Below are positions 31,371 through 45,485 of a stretch of DNA of 64,000 bases, piece after piece. Each line of letters starts with the position of its first letter. Positions within the stretch are counted from its first letter, which is position 1. The position numbers and the translations under genes are program-made. Below the pieces are notes generated by a model. That model was not told the DNA's origin. It did no database searches and worked only from the letters and a program-made list of their open reading frames with translations. This stretch comes from an uncultured Clostridia bacterium (GTDB taxonomy: Bacteria; Bacillota; Clostridia; TANB77; CAG-508): NCBI GenBank assembly GCA_928721915.1, contig CAKMVZ010000003.1, positions 226,982-290,981 of the forward strand. The letters are read 5' to 3'.

Positions 31371-32859
31371 TTAACTTCTATGACCTCCTATACTATTATT
31401 TCTTTCAAAAGTTGTTGCCATTTCTTGCAGATCCATACATTTTAAAATGGCATTTTTCCCATACTTTTCTTTTATATAAATTATAGTTTTTTGAATTTTA
31501 CTTTCATTATTTTTTCTTTTGTCATCATAATCTACAAACAAACTCATTTGTTCATAATTGTTATTTTTTAAAAAATCAAAACTATTTTCTACATCATTTG
31601 CTACTATATTTATTCTTCTTACATAAAGATTTTTATTCACTATTTTATCATATAAAATAATAGCATTTTCCATAATATATTTTGCTAAATTTGTTTTAGA
31701 TTCTAAATTTATAGTTCCATGAGCATGCTTTGGTATTTTTCTTCCATATATATCTAAAACTATTTCTCCTTTATATTTTTCTTTTATTGACATATTTTTT
31801 AAATTATTAATGTCATATCCTATAGTTAAAACTATCTGTGATGTCACAAGATTTTTTTTAGTTAAATTTAATGACAATTGCTCTGCCATCTCTTTTACTA
31901 TAATTTTAGTATTTTCATAATTATAAGGCTTTTTTAAAACTTGGCCTATACTTATACTATTTTTATTAGGCTTATAATCTTTTATACTTTTTATTGTACA
32001 TGGCTCCCAACCCCAACTGTGGTCAATTAAAAGTTCTGCATTAACTCCAAATAATTTATATAAAATATCTTCATTTATTATAGAAATTCTTGCAACATCT
32101 CCCATTGTATATATGCCTATTTTAGAAAGTTTTTCAGCATATCCTTTTCCGAACTCTCCAAAAATCTGTTATTGGTTTATGATTCCAAAGTAATTTTCTA
32201 TATGATATTTCATCAAGTTCTGCAATCCTTACGCCATTTTTATCTGGAATAACATGTTTAGTTCTTATATCCATAGCAACTTTGCACAAATACAGATTTG
32301 TTCCAATACCAGCAGTTGCAGTAATTCCAGTTGAATAAAATATATCTTGTATAATTTTTGTTGCAAGTTCTTTTGCCGTCATTTTATATGTTTTTAAATA
32401 ATGAGTAGCATCACAAAAAACTTCATCAATAGAATATACATATATATCTTCTTTTGAAAAATATTTTAAATATATATTATAAATTTTTGCACTATATTTT
32501 ATATAATAAGACATTCTAGGCCTTGCAATAATATAACTTAATTTTAAATTAAAATTATTTTCAAGTTCATCCTTATCAAAAGATTCTCCACTAAATTTGT
32601 GAGATGAAATTTTACTTTTTCTTTGTGAATTAATTTCTTCTACTTTTTGGATAACTTCAAAAAGTCTAGCCCTTCCTTTTAAGTCGTATTCTTTTAAAGC
32701 TGGAGTTATTGCTAAACAAATAGTTTTTTCAGTTCTTTTTTCATCTGCAACTACAAGATTTGTTTTTATTGGATTAAGTCCTCTTTCTACACATTCAACA
32801 GAAGCATAAAAGCTCTTTAAATCAATTGCAATATAAACATTATTTTTATTTTCTTGCAT
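31371..32859 (-). CDS. Y-family DNA polymerase (DinB/UmuC type, one CGG +1 site)
   Basis: An error-prone translesion polymerase, 495 aa after restoration. Motifs are YIAIDLKSFYASVECVERG (metal site I), YSIDEVFCDATHYL (metal site II) and TAGIGTNLYLCKVAMD. The break is at 32149-32151: DFWRV then CGG; skipping C gives DFWRVGKGYAEKLSKIGI, the helix-hairpin-helix that usually reads WGVGxxxxxKL. The C-terminal little-finger region follows in the new frame. A promoter at 32894-32922 carries a motif shared with lexA, so SOS control is likely. Confidence 0.92.
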
Positions 32860-32893
32860 TTTAAAAACACCCTTTTACCAAAAATCTATTCGT

Positions 32894-32927
32894 ATTATAA
32901 CATACAATTTTAAGTTTGTAAACACTT
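32894..32927 (-). promoter_or_regulatory. Y-polymerase promoter with candidate LexA operator
   Basis: Minus-strand TTTACA (32917-32922) and TATAAT (32894-32899), 17 bp apart. The forward sequence GTTTGTAAACACTT (32914-32927) matches GTTTGTCAAACACTT at the lexA promoter with one base missing. Confidence 0.75.
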
Positions 32928-32988
32928 GTTTGTTAAAAATACAAAAAATTTTTCTTAAGCATTTTTATACTTAAGAAAAACTTTTATT

Positions 32989-33726
32989 TTATATATTTAC
33001 AATATCTCCGTCATCTGGAATTATTAAATTATCTATATTTTTTTCTTTTGCTTTAGTTCTTGTAATATCATGCATATGAGTTGCAATAATTTTTTTATTT
33101 TTATATTTATTACACAAAAATTCTATATTATTAAGTCCCATATGTGCATTATGTCCATCTTCTGGCAAACTCGTATCTAATATTGAAATATCAGTATTTT
33201 TAACGATTTCTTCAATATTTTTACATAAACTACTATCTCCAGAAAAACCTAATTTTTTTCCTTCTTTTTCTATAATATATCCATAAGAATTTTTTAAATT
33301 TCCATGTTCTACAAAATATGAAGTCACAAAAGTATTATTTAAAATTTCATACTTATTTAATTGGCCAAACTCATTAAATTTAATATTTATATCTTTAGAA
33401 ATATTTTCATAATCTCCTGGAAAAATCATATCAAAAATTTGAATTACTTTTTCTTTAGTAGTTGGAGGGCAAAAAATTTCTACTTCATCATTACTCTTAG
33501 AAAAAAATTTTTCAAACATAAAAAATGGAATATCTAAAAAATGATCTCCATGCAAATGAGTTATGAAAATTTTTTTTATTTTAGATACATTAACTCCCAT
33601 TTGTTTCATTCTTTTTACAATACCATTTGGCATATCAATTAATATTTCATTATCTATTAATGTACACGCACTTGACTGAATAGCTCCAATAGATCCAGTT
33701 CCAATCAATTTTATTTCCATATACAA
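32989..33726 (-). CDS. MBL-fold metallohydrolase, ribonuclease Z-like
   Basis: A 245 aa beta-lactamase-fold protein: KIFITHLHGDHFLDIPFFMF supplies the HxHxDH zinc motif, followed by GYIIEKEGKKLGFSGDSSLC and a C-terminal ATHMHD. The size and HGDH context resemble RNase Z, which trims tRNA 3' ends, but shorter RNase Z-like proteins with other roles exist and the exosite is not clear. Confidence 0.75.
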   Translation of the reverse strand: MYMEIKLIGTGSIGAIQSSACTLIDNEILIDMPNGIVKRMKQMGVNVSKIKKIFITHLHGDHFLDIPFFMFEKFFSKSNDEVEIFCPPTTKEKVIQIFDMIFPGDYENISKDINIKFNEFGQLNKYEILNNTFVTSYFVEHGNLKNSYGYIIEKEGKKLGFSGDSSLCKNIEEIVKNTDISILDTSLPEDGHNAHMGLNNIEFLCNKYKNKKIIATHMHDITRTKAKEKNIDNLIIPDDGDIVNI

Positions 33727-33754
33727 ACCTCTTTTCTTTTTAAATATAATTTTA

Positions 33755-34405
33755 TTATCTTTCCTCTTCTTGTTCCACTAATTTACTTGTATCTACAATA
33801 ATAACATCTCCATCTCGAAGAGTTCTATATTTTATATTGTTTTTATTGCAATATTCTACCGCATTATCTATCAATTTTGTTTCTTTGTGATTAGATTTAT
33901 AATGTGGAAGAAATATATAATCAAAAAAACCTAATCCTTCCCATATTGTTTCTATTCCATATGGATTAATAGTTGGAGCATCACATTTTTCTAAGCCATG
34001 CATGTCTTTTGCAAGTACACATATTCCGGCACTATATCCTGCATATAAATAATCTGGTTTATCTTCTATTGATTTTAAATATTCATCAAACCCACTTAAA
34101 TACATTGCTTGTCGTAGTGCAAATGAATTTCCTCCAATCACATAAAATGCTTTAAATTCTTCTAATCTTTTGAATAATTCTTCTCTTTTACCAAAATAAT
34201 CTTTTAGAGAAATTACAGTTACATCAAATCCTAAATTTTCTAGTTCTTTAGCATCTGCCTGTATTCCATTTGTTTTTCTTTCTCCATCTGGAAATACATC
34301 TAATGAGTTTGGAATTAAACATATTTTATTATTGTGATCTGCAATCCATCTTTTTAGCTCTTCTGTTTTATCTCCAAGTTTATATGATGATAAATATAGT
34401 TTCAT
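33755..34405 (-). CDS. Peptidase E-like (S51) / class I glutamine amidotransferase-like protein
   Basis: A 216 aa protein. FYVIGGNSFALRQAM and LYAGYSAGICVLAKDM match the S51 aspartyl dipeptidase fold with the nucleophile serine in GYSAG, and a histidine follows in IFLPHYKSNHKE. It probably cleaves Asp-X dipeptides. Confidence 0.8.
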   Translation of the reverse strand: MKLYLSSYKLGDKTEELKRWIADHNNKICLIPNSLDVFPDGERKTNGIQADAKELENLGFDVTVISLKDYFGKREELFKRLEEFKAFYVIGGNSFALRQAMYLSGFDEYLKSIEDKPDYLYAGYSAGICVLAKDMHGLEKCDAPTINPYGIETIWEGLGFFDYIFLPHYKSNHKETKLIDNAVEYCNKNNIKYRTLRDGDVIIVDTSKLVEQEEER

Positions 34406-34421
34406 TTCTTACCTCCATTTA

Positions 34422-34913
34422 TTATTTTATTAATCCCCCTAAACAATGAAGTTCATAAATCAATTTATTGTCCTTATATATTCGTTCTATTCCATCAAAA
34501 TTTTCTATTGCTCCAGTAGTTTTAAATGTATAAATATATCCATTGTTCTCAAATTGGCTTATCCCTCTAACAGGAATAATGCTTTTATCTTCTCCAACTT
34601 TCATAAGTGCTGGTCTTAATGCATTATTCATTGTTTCCTCTCCGAGTGTATCATCGAATGTAACTCCGTAATAGTTCATTCCCCATACAGGTTTATTACT
34701 GTCACAATATACAACTTCTTCGCCCATAAATTTAGTTCCACCAAAGTATGTATCATGATATATGTATTTTTTACTATCAATTAGTTCTTCATAATGATAA
34801 TCTGATGAACCTACTCTACTTGACTTTGCTTTTTCTATTGTAATATTAGCATAAGTTGATTTCTTTGCTTTTATTAAAAAATCAATAAATTTCTCATTTA
34901 TAATATTTTCCAT
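34422..34913 (-). CDS. DUF5680 family protein
   Basis: A 163 aa soluble protein. The sequence FLIKAKKSTYANITIEKAKSS, SSDYHYEELIDSKKYIYHDT and DTYFGGTKFMGEEVVY, followed by WGMNYYG, fits DUF5680, often annotated with HTH proteins; no HTH is present here. Function is unknown. It is 17 bp from the peptidase gene. Confidence 0.7.
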   Translation of the reverse strand: MENIINEKFIDFLIKAKKSTYANITIEKAKSSRVGSSDYHYEELIDSKKYIYHDTYFGGTKFMGEEVVYCDSNKPVWGMNYYGVTFDDTLGEETMNNALRPALMKVGEDKSIIPVRGISQFENNGYIYTFKTTGAIENFDGIERIYKDNKLIYELHCLGGLIK

Positions 34914-35004
34914 ATCAATTTTCCTCCAAATTCATTGCGTTCTCTATAACTTTTCTTTTTCCATATCTTACACCTTTATTAACTATTTTACTTATTTTCT
35001 TTTA

Positions 35005-35021
35005 GTTCCACATTGTGGAAC
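35005..35021. repeat. 17-bp palindrome, copy 1
   Basis: GTTCCACATTGTGGAAC, directly after the stop of the DUF1016 gene. A second copy is inside that gene (35743-35759). Confidence 0.8.
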
Positions 35022-35025
35022 CACA

Positions 35026-36054
35026 CTATTTCTTATCTTCAAATTCTTCTTTTTGCTTTTCAATTTCTCTTGCTAATTCTTCTTCAGTTGGTAAATATAA
35101 TTGATATTTTGATGCAAATAAATTTTTATTATCATTAAGAACAGAATATTTTACTATTGTATCTTTTTTATCTGAACACAATATAATTCCTATTGTTGGG
35201 TTATCATCTTCTGCTTTTATTTCATTATCATAATATCTAACATAAAAATCCATTTGTCCGATATCTTGATGCGTTAGTTTGTCTAATTTTAAATCAATTA
35301 AAACGAAACATTTTAACACATAATTGTAAAACACTAAATCAATATAAAAATTGTCGCCATCTACATCAATCCTTTTTTGTCTTGCAACAAAAGAAAATCC
35401 CCTACCTAATTCTAGTAAAAATTCCGATATATGTTCAAGCAAGTTAGACTCTAAATCTTTCTCTAAAAATCTTCTGTCTTTTATATCTAAAAATTCTAAA
35501 ACATAAGGATCTTTAATAAAATCTTGAATTTTCTCCTTTTTCTCTAAAATATTTATTTCATTTTTTACTTCTTCTTTGTGTTCTTCACTTGTTGATAAAA
35601 GCCTTTCATAATAAAAACTATTTATTTGCCTTTCTAATTGTCTGACACTCCAGTTTGACTTTATCGTTTCTTCTAAATAAAAATTTCTTTTAGCCTCATT
35701 GTCTATATTCATTATTAAACGATTATGGCTCCAACTCAACTGGTTCCACAGTGTGGAACCACCTTTATACGTTAAATAAAACTTTTTCATTTTCTTTAAA
35801 CTTGAAACACTAAAACCTTGTCCAAATTCTCGAGTTAACTTTTCTGAAAATAATTTTAATATTTCATTTTGAGATGCCTCTAAATTATAGCTTTCAATTA
35901 ATTCGTTTATAGTAGAACCAATTTCAAAGTATAGTTCGACCATTTCAAAATTAATATTTTTCACAACATTCTGCTTTGTTTTTAATATCAAGTTATTTAT
36001 TCTATCATAGTAATTTCCAAAGATTTTATTATTTTGTTCTATTAAATCAGCCAT
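35026..36054 (-). CDS. PDDEXK nuclease-like protein, DUF1016/YhcG family
   Basis: A 342 aa protein: the N-terminal DUF1016 helical domain (IEQNNKIFGNYYDRINNLIL ... LSWSHNRLIM), then a C-terminal nuclease-like domain with LELGRGFSFVARQKRIDVDG, NFYIDLVFYNYVLKCFVLID and LKLDKLTHQDIGQMDFYV. These proteins are often linked to restriction-modification systems or mobile DNA; none is adjacent. The stretch TYKGGSTLWNQLSWSH is encoded partly by a palindrome that recurs just beyond the stop codon. Confidence 0.85.
   Translation of the reverse strand: MADLIEQNNKIFGNYYDRINNLILKTKQNVVKNINFEMVELYFEIGSTINELIESYNLEASQNEILKLFSEKLTREFGQGFSVSSLKKMKKFYLTYKGGSTLWNQLSWSHNRLIMNIDNEAKRNFYLEETIKSNWSVRQLERQINSFYYERLLSTSEEHKEEVKNEINILEKKEKIQDFIKDPYVLEFLDIKDRRFLEKDLESNLLEHISEFLLELGRGFSFVARQKRIDVDGDNFYIDLVFYNYVLKCFVLIDLKLDKLTHQDIGQMDFYVRYYDNEIKAEDDNPTIGIILCSDKKDTIVKYSVLNDNKNLFASKYQLYLPTEEELAREIEKQKEEFEDKK
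35743..35759. repeat. 17-bp palindrome, copy 2 (inside DUF1016 gene)
   Basis: GTTCCACAGTGTGGAAC, differing from copy 1 only at the central base; in frame it encodes part of GGSTLWNQ. Confidence 0.8.
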
Positions 36055-36126
36055 TCAATACCTCCTTTGTATTTTGCCAATGTTATTGGCAAAATTCGAT
36101 ATTTCATTAAAAAATCTCCTCAAAAT

Positions 36127-36900
36127 TTAATTATGTTTTTTTATATATTCTTTTGCGCATTTTCTTATATCTTCCATCTTTTGTTTTGTATCATCATTTT
36201 TATACTCAATTCTATCTACCAGAATATCTATGTAATTATTTTCTTGCACATATTTTAAAGATATATCAAAATTTAAATCAAATATAAAAGCTATTACACA
36301 AACCCAATAGTCAATTATTGTTTTTCTATCTTCTAATTTTATACATTTTTGTTTCATAAAGTCTTCATATACTTTTTGACTTATATCCTCATAATTTATA
36401 GTTTCCTTATTATACATTTTTGGAAACATATCTTCAAATTTATCATCTTGTTTAACCCTAAAATTATCAATTTTATCTGCATCTCTTATTATTTTACAAT
36501 GAAGTGATTCAATATCATTTAAGTTGTCTTCTATTTTAAATTTATTATGATTATATATTGCTCTACTAATTATATCATCATATTTTCTATCTTCTACAAA
36601 TTTTGATATTAAGTTCTCTTCAAACAATACTTTTACTCCAAATTCTGCATGTTCCATTTTTTTATCACTAAACTCATTAAATTCTTTTATTTGCTCAAAT
36701 CTTCCTATATCATGCAATAATGCTATTATTTTTGCAAGTCCGATATTTTCTTTATCTAGCCCTAGTCCTGTTGCTATATATTCACTTTTTTTAACTACTT
36801 CGTATGTATGTCTTATCTTTAATTTAATACTGCCATTTTCTAAATCATAGTCTTTTAAGTATTCTTTGAAACCTTCCTCTGCTTTTCTAAAATCAATCAT
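36127..36900 (-). CDS. HD-domain phosphohydrolase
   Basis: A 257 aa protein with HTYEVVKKSEYIA, ALLHDIGRFEQIKEF, MEHAEFGVKVL and IIRDADKIDNFR, the H...HD...H...D pattern of HD hydrolases. The substrate is not evident. It is clearly paralogous, over the full length, to the gene at 44523-45296 on the other side of the rRNA operon. Confidence 0.88.
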   Translation of the reverse strand: MIDFRKAEEGFKEYLKDYDLENGSIKLKIRHTYEVVKKSEYIATGLGLDKENIGLAKIIALLHDIGRFEQIKEFNEFSDKKMEHAEFGVKVLFEENLISKFVEDRKYDDIISRAIYNHNKFKIEDNLNDIESLHCKIIRDADKIDNFRVKQDDKFEDMFPKMYNKETINYEDISQKVYEDFMKQKCIKLEDRKTIIDYWVCVIAFIFDLNFDISLKYVQENNYIDILVDRIEYKNDDTKQKMEDIRKCAKEYIKKHN

Positions 36901-36931
36901 CTCATTTTAAACATTACCATAAATTGATATA

Positions 36932-37363
36932 TTATAATACTTCTATTACATCTAAAGGATATAATTTATTTTCTTCAAGCATTTTTAATGTGCTTTTTAT
37001 TAATTTCTCATCTCTTAAGTTTTCACTTGTCATATTTTTTAACTCTTCTTTTAAAATCCATTTTACATCTAAAATTTCTTCTTTGTTAAAAGATATATTC
37101 TCTTCTAATAATTCTGTTGTAAAAGTTATTAATAAAAATGTAACGTTTTCCAATTCTTTATTTATTATTGGAAGTACATTTTTCAATCTAACTTTACATC
37201 CTGTTTCTTCAAATATTTCTCTAATAGCTCCTTCGAATATTGTTTCTCCATCTTCTAAATGTCCTGCAGGTACATTCCATTTTCCATAACATTTCTTTTT
37301 TGCCTCTTTTACCATTAATATTTTATTGTCTTTTTCAATGATTCCTCCTACAATAATTTCCAT
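36932..37363 (-). CDS. NUDIX hydrolase
   Basis: A 143 aa protein. The Nudix box is complete: GHLEDGETIFEGAIREIFEE followed by TG (GX5EX7REUXEEXGU). It would hydrolyse a nucleoside diphosphate derivative. It is preceded by KCYGKWNVPAGHLEDG and lies 14 bp after the metallophosphoesterase gene. Confidence 0.9.
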   Translation of the reverse strand: MEIIVGGIIEKDNKILMVKEAKKKCYGKWNVPAGHLEDGETIFEGAIREIFEETGCKVRLKNVLPIINKELENVTFLLITFTTELLEENISFNKEEILDVKWILKEELKNMTSENLRDEKLIKSTLKMLEENKLYPLDVIEVL

Positions 37364-37377
37364 TATAAATTTCCTCC

Positions 37378-38214
37378 CTAGATTTTATCTACATCTATTC
37401 CTAATTTTTTAAAATTCTCGTTAATTTTTGTCATGTCTCTATACATACCTTGTTTTAACTCAAATCTGTAATTTTCTTTTTCAATATTCAAATTTTCATC
37501 TTCTAATTCCCTGTCAATATCATAAGGTACTTTTATAAACTGAAAAGAAATATCTGATGAATATTCTTTACTTCCATATTCTCCTTCAATTATTAGATAA
37601 TTAACTTTCGTTGTTTCTAGCACGTTGCTATCTTTATTTTTATTCCTTATAACATCAAAAGAATTTCCTACACTTCCTACATTTATTATAGTTTTATTAT
37701 ATATTTTATCCATATATGGATGATGAATATGACCATATATTACAACATCTGCAATATCTTGAGATAGTGTTTTTTCACTTGGTAAAAACATTTGATATTT
37801 TGTTTCAATACTATCAACATTTAATATTGCTTTATTATTAATAGTAGGTGTTGCATGAAATAATCTTATTAAACTCCCACTCATATATAGTTCATAGCAA
37901 AACGGTAAATTTAATAAATATTCTCTATCCTCCTTATCTATTAATGATTGATTTCATTTTATTCTTTTTTTCTCTTGTTCATTCATTTCGTCAATATTCT
38001 TATGCTCTGTCGAGAAATGAACATCACAGTTCCCTTGTAATACTATTTCACACTTTGTTCTTATTAATTGTATACATTCTTTGGGATGTACTCCTTTTGC
38101 TATTATATCTCCTAAACATATAATTTTATCTACTTTTCTTTTTTCTATATCTGTTAGAGTTGCTTTTAATGCTTCCAAATTTCCATGTATATCTGAAATA
38201 ATTGCTATTTTCAT
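37378..38214 (-). CDS. YfcE-like metallophosphoesterase with an in-frame TGA
   Basis: A 278-codon gene: MKIAIISDIHGNLEAL, IICLGDIIAKGVHP, IVLQGNCD, VIYGHIHHPYM and INVGSVGNSFD are the calcineurin-like metal motifs. A single TGA stands at 37954-37956; both sides are in the same frame and continue a normal sequence (KKRIK-stop-NQSLIDKEDREYL), so tryptophan or another residue is expected there. It could be a nonsense mutation, a sequencing substitution or readthrough. TGA ends several other genes here, so general reassignment is not supported. ATG 38214 is preferred to the upstream 38253. Confidence 0.8.
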
Positions 38215-38351
38215 GTTTATTTCCATTTTTAAAATTGCAACGGAGCATTGCAATTTTCATATTTTTCTTATTTATATCATAAAACTGCTATAAATACAAT
38301 TATTTTCCAGATATTAGCTCTTAACCTTGGATTTTAAATTTTTTATTAATA

Positions 38352-38389
38352 CTAAAATAAGGCATTTTATTAATACACGCCTTATTTTA
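38352..38389. terminator. Inverted repeat between tRNA-Asn and metallophosphoesterase gene
   Basis: AAAATAAGGC and GCCTTATTTTA bracket an AT-rich loop; probably a second terminator of the rRNA operon. Confidence 0.6.
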
Positions 38390-38404
38390 GTTTAATTTTT
38401 GCAA

Positions 38405-38432
38405 AAAAATAACAGATAATTTCTTATCTGCT
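38405..38432 (-). terminator. Terminator after tRNA-Asn (end of rRNA operon)
   Basis: AGCAGATAAGAAATTATCTG forms a tight stem with a GAAA-type loop, followed by seven Ts on the minus strand. Confidence 0.85.
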
Positions 38433-38437
38433 ATTCT

Positions 38438-38513
38438 TGGCTCCTCGTGCAAGGCTCGAACTTGCGACATTTCGGTTAACAGCCGAACGCTCTACCGACT
38501 GAGCTAACGAGGA
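38438..38513 (-). tRNA. tRNA-Asn(GUU)
   Basis: Acceptor TCCTCGT/ACGAGGA, anticodon loop CTGTTAA with anticodon GTT, T-arm GCAAGTTCGAGCCTTGC and encoded CCA. It closes the rRNA operon, 10 bp after 5S. Confidence 0.96.
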
Positions 38514-38523
38514 ATATATAAAA

Positions 38524-38637
38524 CTGGCGACTTCCTATCTTCCCAGCAGGGTAACCCGCAAGTATTTTCAGCACTAAAGAGCTTAACTTCTGTGTTCGGT
38601 ATGGGAACAGGTATTTCCTCTTTGTCATTATCACCAG
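38524..38637 (-). rRNA. rrf: 5S ribosomal RNA
   Basis: TCTGGTGATAATGACAAAGA at the 5' end and AGGAAGTCGCCAG at the 3' end pair as 5S helix I; CCGAACACAGAAGTTAAGC is the conserved core. About 114 nt; ends are approximate. Confidence 0.93.
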
Positions 38638-38967
38638 AAATTTATTTTAAATATTAAAGTTTAGATTTCTCTTTACCTTAATATTTATTTACTAAATTTA
38701 AAATTGATTTTTAAGTTAAATTACCTTATATTCATTTTAGCTACTATTATTTAACTTTCTTCATCAACTGTTTTGTATTATATATTATTTACTTTTTATT
38801 GTCAATATATTTTTTATAATTTTTAAATATTTATTTAACTTTAATCATTTTAATATCTAAATAATAAATATTATTCTATTATTAAAAAACACACTGAAAA
38901 ATACATAGATGAATAATTTCGAAAACCTTTTCCCTTTTTAACTAGACTTTATCTAGCTATAATACTT

Positions 38968-41954
<2,987 letters not shown>

Positions 41955-42212
41955 TAAATTCTTCGTCTAAGCTTCGCATTGCGTTGTCAGCCTTCATAAA
42001 AAACGCGGTTACATACCATCGTATGCGCCCTTGCCTTTTTTATTTCGGCTTCCTAGCACTACTCGCTTATACTGTGAATTAAATAGGTACGGTTTTCTTT
42101 TCGGTTTCATTGTCATACTTCATTTCTTTCAAAATTTTGTATGCTAGTTTTACCTTTTATTCATCTATATATTTTTCAATGTGCTTTTTTAAAAGTGAAC
42201 CAAATCACTTTT

Positions 42213-42289
<77 letters not shown>

Positions 42290-42493
42290 ATTTTTGATTA
42301 AAGTGCTGGTCAATTTTTCTTCCGTTTAATGAGCTTACCTCTTTTTAATTTTTAATGTACTTAAAAATTATACTTCAATAAAATCTACTTCCTAATACAG
42401 ATGTTACAACTAATATTAGGTAATAATTTTTAAAAGTACATTGAAAAATAAACAATAAAACAATATCAATCTTGATTAATTCTTTTTTCTTCT

Positions 42494-44026
<1,533 letters not shown>

Positions 44027-44257
44027 TATCTCTCATAAATCTTTCGATTTATTTAATTTTAATTTAATTGTTTTTAGCTCTTTGAATTCTTTTTCAAACT
44101 CACTTTTTTGTATGTTTTACATACTTTTAGGTTTTCTTAGAATTATCTCAAAGGATATTGTATTATTGTTTACTTTTCAATGTACTTTACTTTTAATTCT
44201 TTGCTTTTTTCAAGCTCTAAATTTTTTTGTTGTTCCGTTTCGTTCGGAACGAGTTTT

Positions 44258-44286
44258 ATTATACCACCCTCATTTTACTTTGTCAA
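44258..44286 (-). promoter_or_regulatory. rRNA operon promoter, proximal
   Basis: Minus-strand TTGACA (44281-44286) and TATAAT (44258-44263) at 17 bp, a consensus promoter about 230 bp before 16S. A small hairpin GTTCCG...CGGAAC (44232-44250) begins at the expected transcript start. Confidence 0.9.
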
Positions 44287-44379
44287 CGATTTTTTTGAAT
44301 TTTTTTAAAGTTTTTTTCGATTTTTTTCTAAAATCCTTTTATCGCTAATTTTCGTAAGTTTTTAGGGCTATATAATGTT

Positions 44380-44460
44380 TTAGCACAGTCGATTTTTTTC
44401 AAAATCAACTGTGCTATAGTTTACCACTTTCTTTTTTAAAAGTCAACACTTTTTCTACAT
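44380..44460 (-). promoter_or_regulatory. Possible distal rRNA promoter and inverted repeat
   Basis: Minus-strand TTGACT, 17 bp, TAAACT upstream of an inverted repeat GCACAGTCGATTTT/AAAATCAACTGTGC (44380-44413). Suggests tandem rRNA promoters; weaker than the proximal one. Confidence 0.45.
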
Positions 44461-44522
44461 TTTTTTACATTTTTTTTATAAAATTTTTTACCTTATTTTT
44501 AAAACCTTTTATTTACCGTTTT

Positions 44523-45296
44523 CTAGCTAATTTTTTCTATCAAAAAATTATTAATAATCATCTTTATTTCATCAATTTGTTTCTTAGCTTCTACATTTTT
44601 TATTTTAAATCTATCTATAATCTTATTAATGTAATTTTCATCATAAGTTCTTTTAAATGTATATTTAAAATTAAAATCAAAAACAAATGCTAAATATGAA
44701 ACAACTGAATCTATTTTATTTACAATTCCCTTTTTTCTAAGAATTGCTTCATGATTCTTAATTTGTGCAAAATAATCTTCTCTTATTGGAGCAGAATTTT
44801 CAATAAATTCTTTTTCTGCTTCAGAATACCAAAACTTTTCAGTTGCTTCATATAAAATATCTAATTTATCTGCATCTCTTATAATTTTAGAATGAAGTAA
44901 ACAAATATCATCTAAACCATCTTGTATCTTATATTTATTGTGATTTTTAATAGCAATTATAATAATATCATCATATTTATTATCATCAATAAATTTTCTT
45001 ATAAAAGATTTATCTAATAAAATCTCTGCTCCTAAATTTCCATGATCTATACTTTTTTCATCTACATAAGTTCCAAATCTTTTCATTTGTTCAAATCTTG
45101 CTATATCATGAAGTAAACCAATTAATGTAGCTAGCTCAATTTGTTCTTCACTTAAATTTAAACTTTGAGCTATTTTTTTGCTTTGTTCCATAACTCTAAA
45201 CGAATGTGAAATCTTTAAGACTATTCTTGGATTTTCCTTATCATAATTACTAACATATTTCTTAAATTCGTTTTTTGCTTTTTCAATATCTATCAT
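44523..45296 (-). CDS. HD-domain phosphohydrolase (paralogue)
   Basis: A 257 aa protein: SHSFRVMEQSKKIA, GLLHDIARFEQMKRF, IDHGNLGAEIL and IIRDADKLDIL give the same H...HD...H...D set as the gene at 36127, with the same length and shared flanking text (KYDDIIxxAIxNHNKxKIxD). The two copies bracket the rRNA operon in the same orientation. Confidence 0.87.
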   Translation of the reverse strand: MIDIEKAKNEFKKYVSNYDKENPRIVLKISHSFRVMEQSKKIAQSLNLSEEQIELATLIGLLHDIARFEQMKRFGTYVDEKSIDHGNLGAEILLDKSFIRKFIDDNKYDDIIIIAIKNHNKYKIQDGLDDICLLHSKIIRDADKLDILYEATEKFWYSEAEKEFIENSAPIREDYFAQIKNHEAILRKKGIVNKIDSVVSYLAFVFDFNFKYTFKRTYDENYINKIIDRFKIKNVEAKKQIDEIKMIINNFLIEKIS

Positions 45297-45375
45297 TTTT
45301 TACCTCTTTTATTTATGAAATATTTATACAATCTTAAAAATTATATCATTTTTTTATTTTCTATACAAGTTTTAT

Positions 45376-45405
45376 TTGTTTTATTATATACTAATATGTT
45401 ATAAT
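45376..45405 (+). promoter_or_regulatory. Promoter of the orphan plus-strand gene
   Basis: TTGTTT and TATAAT with 18 bp spacing, about 80 bp before the start codon. Confidence 0.55.
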
Positions 45406-45485
45406 AATTTTATAGATGTTATTTGGAAAAAGTGGTAATTAGGGGAAAACGAGAATAAGCATACTGCTAGGTTAGGGGGAATTTG

